Shown here piece after piece: positions 4,501-7,353 of a stretch of DNA of 7,353 bases (positions are counted from its first letter, which is position 1; each line of letters starts with the position of its first letter). The translations under genes were made by a program, and so were the position numbers. The notes beneath the pieces are model-generated. The model saw only the letters and a list, made by a program, of their open reading frames with translations, was not told the origin of the DNA and made no database searches. Source of the stretch: Candidatus Cloacimonadota bacterium (GTDB lineage Bacteria > Cloacimonadota > Cloacimonadia > Cloacimonadales > JAJBBL01); the NCBI GenBank assembly GCA_020532365.1, contig JAJBBL010000108.1, positions 1-7,353 of the forward strand, read 5' to 3'.

Positions 4501-7353
4501 AAGAGATAACTAAGGTGTATGAGTTTGACTTTGACTCACAGATGCCGACTATGAGTAGCCCTGTCGTATACAACACCGACGGCTGGAACAGTGCTCTTAT
4601 CCCGAACTTAAGAATAAGTAATCCTATAGATCACTTCAGTATCGAAGTATCGGATAACTTATCAGGGGTAAACCTTACTTCGCCTAACACTTATCTAAGA
4701 CTACACAAGGCGGATACTTCTATAATACCAGGTACCTTTGAAATAGTAGGTAACACCCTCTATTGGAGACTTACCAACAGACTTCCTAACGATGGGACGG
4801 CTGATGGTAGCTATTATCTCTCCTACAGTGTAGTGGACAAAGCGGGTAACCTTTTAAAAGACAGGATTAACTTCCAGGTGCTCAACCCACTCTCACCTGT
4901 AGTAGAGAGTATGTCACCTGTCGCTGAGAGTGTAATCGTCTCCCTTACTCCGAATGTAATCACGCTCGACTTTACCGATGAGCGTGGAATAGATCTGGAT
5001 GACTACAACAAGACTTACTTGAAGTTAACCACTCCTCAAAATAGCGTAATCTCTCATAATAATGGAGCTACGCTCACTATCATTAAGAATACAGACACTG
5101 CATACAAAATAGAGCTGGCTTTAGATGAAGAGCTTGCTGTTGAAGGCATTTATCGAGTAGACTACCGTATTGAAAACAATCAAGGGTATTCAGATAGTGG
5201 AGTATGGTCGTTCACCTTAGACAATGCTGCACCTATTATCACGAACATAGTGGCAAACTTAGCTAACGGAACGGAGCAGCCTTTAAGTGACGGCACTATT
5301 ATCTACCGCCCAATAACGAGTATCAGAGCTACAGTATCAGATAAGACCTCTAAGCTTGACCTTGATCCAAGTAAGACCTTTATCAAGGTAACTAATCAAA
5401 GTGGTAGCGAGGTCATCGGCGTGCTGAACTACAATGAATCGACCAACACCCTTCTTCTCACCTTTGACAGTGTATTAGAAGAGCTCGATATGCGATACGA
5501 TGTGGTCGTAAAGGCTACAGACGTATTAGGTAACTCAGAAGAAGAAACGTTCTCCTTTAACCTTAAGTCGATGAAGACTGAGATCGTTGAAGTATACCCA
5601 GCTTCAAACTCTAACATAAATACAAATATCAGTTATGTATACGTTAAGATGAGCTTTGAAGATGTAGTTAACCTCGATAATAACAAAACAAAACTACGTC
5701 TGAAAACACCGTCAGGAGATTATATTGAGCATAACATAGGCGCTAAACAGAGTGTAAGCAAGTCTGGTAACATCTATGAAGTCCGCCTAACCTTGAACCA
5801 ACCACTCTCTACAAATGGAGACGATGACGGTAAATACCAAACCGACTTAGTAGTCTCTACAGACCTGTTTGAGGAAGGACCGTTCACCTCTGAGTTTACA
5901 TATGATAAAGTTGCTCCTTACTACACAAACATTGCAATCAACCCAATAAACTCAGTGTTAACAAGCATCTTTGACCACTCAGTACAATCAATACAAGCTG
6001 ACTACTTTGACTTAACTTCTGGGGTAAATTTTGCACCTAACTTGACCAAACTCACCCTATTGGATGCTAACAGCAATGTTATCCCAGGACGTAGAGAAGT
6101 TGATGGCAACACCATTAAATGGATTTTAAACGACCCGATAGAAGAACTTGTGGCAAACAACGGCACTTACTACATTAACCTGCAGATAACTGACTTAGCG
6201 GGTAACGTAAGGGATGAAAAAGTCTCTTACGAGATGGCTATTGATACACGCCCTGAGTTGGTATCATTTAGTCCTATTGAGAATTCTGGTTACGTAAACA
6301 ACTTAACTCCACCTATATTCGAAGCGACGTTTACCAGTATCTACCCTCTCGTGACTAATCCAAACTACTCTTATATTAACATAGTACACCCGAACGGGTC
6401 TATCATCTCAGACAACAATGGTGGTAAAATACGGTACACAAGTCAGCAAAACACTTATGTAATGGCATTTGAATTAGCGGCTCCGTTAAGTGACACTGGC
6501 GAAGACGATGGAGCTTATACCATTGAAGTTAGAGCACAAAACGTTAAGGAAGAGACGTTTGAGACCAGCTTCATAATAGTTTATGATACTCAGCTTCCTT
6601 ATTATGATAATCTGCAAGTAATACATACAGATGGGCCTACCGATATCTCAGGTGACAGCTACCCGATTTATAAAGACATAACAGCGGTTAAGGTAAGATA
6701 TGTAGACCTTCTTGCTGGAATGTATGTCTCACCAAGTATTACAAACATCTCGCTGTACGATCCAGCTGATAATATCCTTGGCGGCATACTCTCCTTTGAA
6801 AAAGAGGGGGACAATGTATACGCAACTTGGACTTTGAACGAAGGCTCAGTTATCAAAGCTGACGGAACTCAAGATGGAAAATATAAAGTTAAGCTTCGTG
6901 CCACTGACAAAGCGGGTAATCAGTTTATCCAGACAGTATCGATAGAGGTCATCACGGTAACCTCTCCAAGTGATATACTGACCAGCTTAGACCCTATGTA
7001 TAATGCTCATCTGTCCTGGTCGTTCAACTCAACCTCTTCTGGTCAGAACTCTTATTTCGAGATATTCAGAAAGGTAGACGTTCAAGACTGGAAGCTAATT
7101 GCAACCACTAAAGACAGCTATTACACAGACAGTCTTTTTAACGAAAAGGATGGCAGGTATCAGTACAAGGTAAGAACTGTCTTCGTCAACCCAAGTAGTG
7201 GTGAAAACACATACAGTGAAGCAGTTATCTCAGACCAAGTAGACTTAAAGAGATTCTATCAGGTTACCTTTAACCTCTTAATGCAGGATGAGAGTAGCCC
7301 TAAAGATGCTCTATTACATATAATTAGCGACGATGGGCTTTACAACCAAGAGC
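1437..7353 (+). CDS. Giant secreted multi-Ig surface protein (3' partial)
   Basis: The frame runs from ATG 1437 to the right edge without a stop (1972 complete codons; the C-terminus lies outside). Order of parts: signal peptide 1-30; FlgD-Ig-like region 42-~480; Ig-like domain ~493-581; Ig-like domain ~582-691; ten alternating Ig-like domains ~692-1841; FN3 domain ~1842-1936; start of another domain from ~1937. Composition is rich in Asn, Asp, Thr, Ser and Ile, and the only Cys in the mature part is residue 522. The protein should be exported through Sec and form an elongated beta-sandwich rod on or outside the cell surface. An adhesin, stalk or cell-surface scaffold role is inferred from architecture. 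No enzyme motif is seen, and anchoring cannot be judged without the C-terminus. It is probably co-transcribed with gene 1. I do not recognise it as a named protein. Confidence 0.93.
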   Translation, partial: MNRSLNICNYKTLAALLLLLLPLMSVPLFAQHYAIDNVSMQPNPFSPNGDGIRDELTISFYLNNSGPVNISVEQVTPMSVLYSTTIDGHSGLNHFTWDGKDGLGTVLPDGKYALRIEFYTASYYLDDGIIINTTPPEIEMISSSPNPFSPNGDGYQDVHTVKYRVKNSNVQYLGLIKVDFAAKTAKFVDDINGNTGPFDIPYSDGMYLMINRPLAYFGNITAPSTVNYTLTIGGSYSFPVSISRGQDLYKIGQNYMPYRIVSPSIGLDVPDEFNIGEDYLALYGIEGNATFNIHNNDGSDRSLNDLYPIYFGSFNDNFADPTNIDISNGNIYSIAIGSQAGTIPGDELDDGRYIYRIKVTNAVEYATEENGELLVNSHPITVESYIAPNRISPENQDGLFDQAIIHYEPSEDGYITIKIHDQDNNLIRTLVNEQLTFDEQGGYVLWDGKDDGGNFVSSGATNIYIVEITVRDRYIPSDVASLRQSIVVDNALPTSPVLHQLFPDQLSGKEVIISGITNETNCDVILFLNGVNRGVAGKTGASPGYFEFNVTLEEGDNSIYIKLKDEVANLGTPSNAITLFLDSQPPQITILTPQENATFNTKDIDVTAKVADNGSGVDLVRFGFTIDEEESIKWINGTFLSDDTYGATYTVPASINEQKITMVVEATDMLENKTTTPTPRHFSYKLPTSIAPPLFVGSIPESNANIRVIPNNRVEVVIDSEVDLINDPAKSTIILYHPSGQGITHGLGGNITYHKEGSDIHTIRLSFTQPLESSGEDDGEYRLVYFAENILNQSITDEIFFKYDTIRPYVNNYHLNTTEELLVIDNQYFFNKPIDSISVDVNDLLSGVDFATNLTRVVLYDSNNEVVQGIGSVNVNTVNWTLKNTLNPSDTHQTYRIYVRATDKAGNQLVVNRNFILLKTIQPSITSTYPAKDSFINTLNNNSVTVRVTDNNHFGIDSSKTTIELKGAGINYSPTNNATLSVQSISANTYDISLTLDSPLGLDGSFDDTYEVSIKVTDLTGEEITKVYEFDFDSQMPTMSSPVVYNTDGWNSALIPNLRISNPIDHFSIEVSDNLSGVNLTSPNTYLRLHKADTSIIPGTFEIVGNTLYWRLTNRLPNDGTADGSYYLSYSVVDKAGNLLKDRINFQVLNPLSPVVESMSPVAESVIVSLTPNVITLDFTDERGIDLDDYNKTYLKLTTPQNSVISHNNGATLTIIKNTDTAYKIELALDEELAVEGIYRVDYRIENNQGYSDSGVWSFTLDNAAPIITNIVANLANGTEQPLSDGTIIYRPITSIRATVSDKTSKLDLDPSKTFIKVTNQSGSEVIGVLNYNESTNTLLLTFDSVLEELDMRYDVVVKATDVLGNSEEETFSFNLKSMKTEIVEVYPASNSNINTNISYVYVKMSFEDVVNLDNNKTKLRLKTPSGDYIEHNIGAKQSVSKSGNIYEVRLTLNQPLSTNGDDDGKYQTDLVVSTDLFEEGPFTSEFTYDKVAPYYTNIAINPINSVLTSIFDHSVQSIQADYFDLTSGVNFAPNLTKLTLLDANSNVIPGRREVDGNTIKWILNDPIEELVANNGTYYINLQITDLAGNVRDEKVSYEMAIDTRPELVSFSPIENSGYVNNLTPPIFEATFTSIYPLVTNPNYSYINIVHPNGSIISDNNGGKIRYTSQQNTYVMAFELAAPLSDTGEDDGAYTIEVRAQNVKEETFETSFIIVYDTQLPYYDNLQVIHTDGPTDISGDSYPIYKDITAVKVRYVDLLAGMYVSPSITNISLYDPADNILGGILSFEKEGDNVYATWTLNEGSVIKADGTQDGKYKVKLRATDKAGNQFIQTVSIEVITVTSPSDILTSLDPMYNAHLSWSFNSTSSGQNSYFEIFRKVDVQDWKLIATTKDSYYTDSLFNEKDGRYQYKVRTVFVNPSSGENTYSEAVISDQVDLKRFYQVTFNLLMQDESSPKDALLHIISDDGLYNQE
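1560..1589 (+). repeat. PNPFSPNGDG motif, copy 1
   Basis: Residues 42-51 of gene 2. The 30 bases match copy 2 (1869-1898) at 28 positions; the two differences are synonymous C/T changes in the Pro-47 and Gly-49 codons. Similarity drops sharply on both sides. Confidence 0.9.
1869..1898 (+). repeat. PNPFSPNGDG motif, copy 2
   Basis: Residues 145-154 of gene 2, at the start of the second FlgD-Ig-like domain. The peptide is identical to copy 1 and the DNA nearly so, while the flanking codons have diverged. Confidence 0.9.
2913..3509 (+). other. Two bacterial Ig-like domains
   Basis: Residues ~493-581 follow the Big-domain pattern: a 'SGKEVIISGITNE' opening, a 'V-x-L-F-L-N-G' strand (524-530), a 'LEEGDNSIYIKLKD' strand (552-565) and an 'AN..TPSNAIT' end. 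Residues ~582-691 begin with 'DSQPPQITILTP', as in Ig-like domains of the PP-x-I-x-[IV]-x-x-P type, and include a 'VADNGSGV' loop (595-602) and a 'VVEATDMLENK' strand. The only Cys of the mature protein (522) lies in the first. They link the FlgD-like block to the alternating array. Confidence 0.68.
3510..6959 (+). repeat. Array of ten alternating Ig-like domains (five A-B pairs)
   Basis: Ten units of 112-120 residues alternate in type. A units: 3510-3860, 4200-4547, 4899-5234, 5580-5918, 6255-6599. B units: 3861-4199, 4548-4898, 5235-5579, 5919-6254, 6600-6959. A units open with S/Y-x-P, have a 'P-x-G/S' strand after a long loop, then 'L-x-x-PL' and usually G-x-DDG-x-Y (775-781, 1461-1467, 1688-1694), and end with a D-x-x-x-P linker. 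B units carry [DN]-x-x-SG[VM] (e.g. 843-848), a 'LYD-x-x-N' strand, 'V-x-W-x-L', 'DG-x-Y' and a closing D-[KL]-AGN (903-907, 1134-1138, 1586-1590, 1824-1828). DNA identity between units looks low, so the duplications are old. Boundaries may be off by up to ~10 residues. Confidence 0.75.
4050..4067. repeat. 18-base perfect palindrome inside unit B1
   Basis: AGTGTTAACGTTAACACT is its own reverse complement. It arises from adjacent Val-Asn codon pairs (GTT AAC GTT AAC), and a third GTTAAC follows at 4068-4073. It lies within coding sequence; a regulatory role is not supported. Confidence 0.85.
6960..7244 (+). other. Fibronectin type III domain of gene 2
   Basis: Residues ~1842-1936 switch from the A/B Ig type to FN3. 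They show a TSPSD opening, a HLSW core Trp (1861), the FEIFRKVD strand (1874-1881), Trp 1885 and a YKVRTV strand (1910-1915). This layout matches the two FN3 domains of gene 1 more closely than anything else in gene 2. Confidence 0.75.
7245..7353 (+). other. Start of a further domain, cut by the window edge
   Basis: Residues ~1937-1972 contain a VTFNLLM strand, an acidic turn and a 'DALLHIISDDG' stretch. This resembles the first strands of a transthyretin-like or carboxypeptidase-regulatory-like beta-sandwich, but too little is visible to assign it. Confidence 0.3.

Noticed and set aside
4080..6856. Three short reverse-strand open frames (62-71 codons)
   Set aside because: All are antisense to the A/B array and have no recognisable domain.
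3510..6959. Recent tandem DNA duplication or a phase-variable repeat
   Set aside because: The units resemble each other as protein, but their DNA has diverged widely, so they are not likely to recombine or slip.

Overview
The window lies inside a two-gene cluster for large exported, modular beta-sandwich and beta-propeller proteins, both read on the + strand. The first gene enters from the left edge and stops at 1423. After a 13-base spacer carrying a GGAGG ribosome binding site, the second starts at 1437 and stays open to the right edge, giving at least 1972 codons without a stop. Only positions 1424-1436 are non-coding. I see no RNA gene, mobile element, CRISPR array, terminator or convincing internal promoter.

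Gene 1 (473 residues visible, N-terminus missing) has two fibronectin type III (FN3) domains followed by a seven-bladed beta-propeller of the LVIVD-repeat type. Gene 2 starts with a Sec signal peptide. It continues with an N-terminal block of FlgD-Ig-like domains (two exact PNPFSPNGDG motifs and one degenerate copy), two bacterial Ig-like domains, and a tandem array of ten ~115-residue Ig-like domains that alternate between two types (A and B, five pairs). An FN3 domain resembling those of gene 1 follows, then the start of a further domain cut by the window edge.

The source is probably a diderm bacterium of low to moderate GC that uses Shine-Dalgarno starts. The ...PLFAQ signal-peptide end and the NPFSPNGDG/WDGKD domains are typical of Spirochaetota, Cloacimonadota, Margulisbacteria and similar lineages, but the window does not decide between them. 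Both proteins are nearly free of cysteine, which fits exported repeat proteins stabilised without disulfides.

The genes are probably co-transcribed and both products probably act outside the cytoplasm. The giant protein looks like an elongated stalk or adhesin-like rod, and the propeller protein like a companion binding module. That role is inferred from architecture: no enzyme motif, sorting signal or known ligand site is visible. The least ordinary feature is the alternating A/B array with one strongly diverged central pair. It is not a recognised defence or mobile system.
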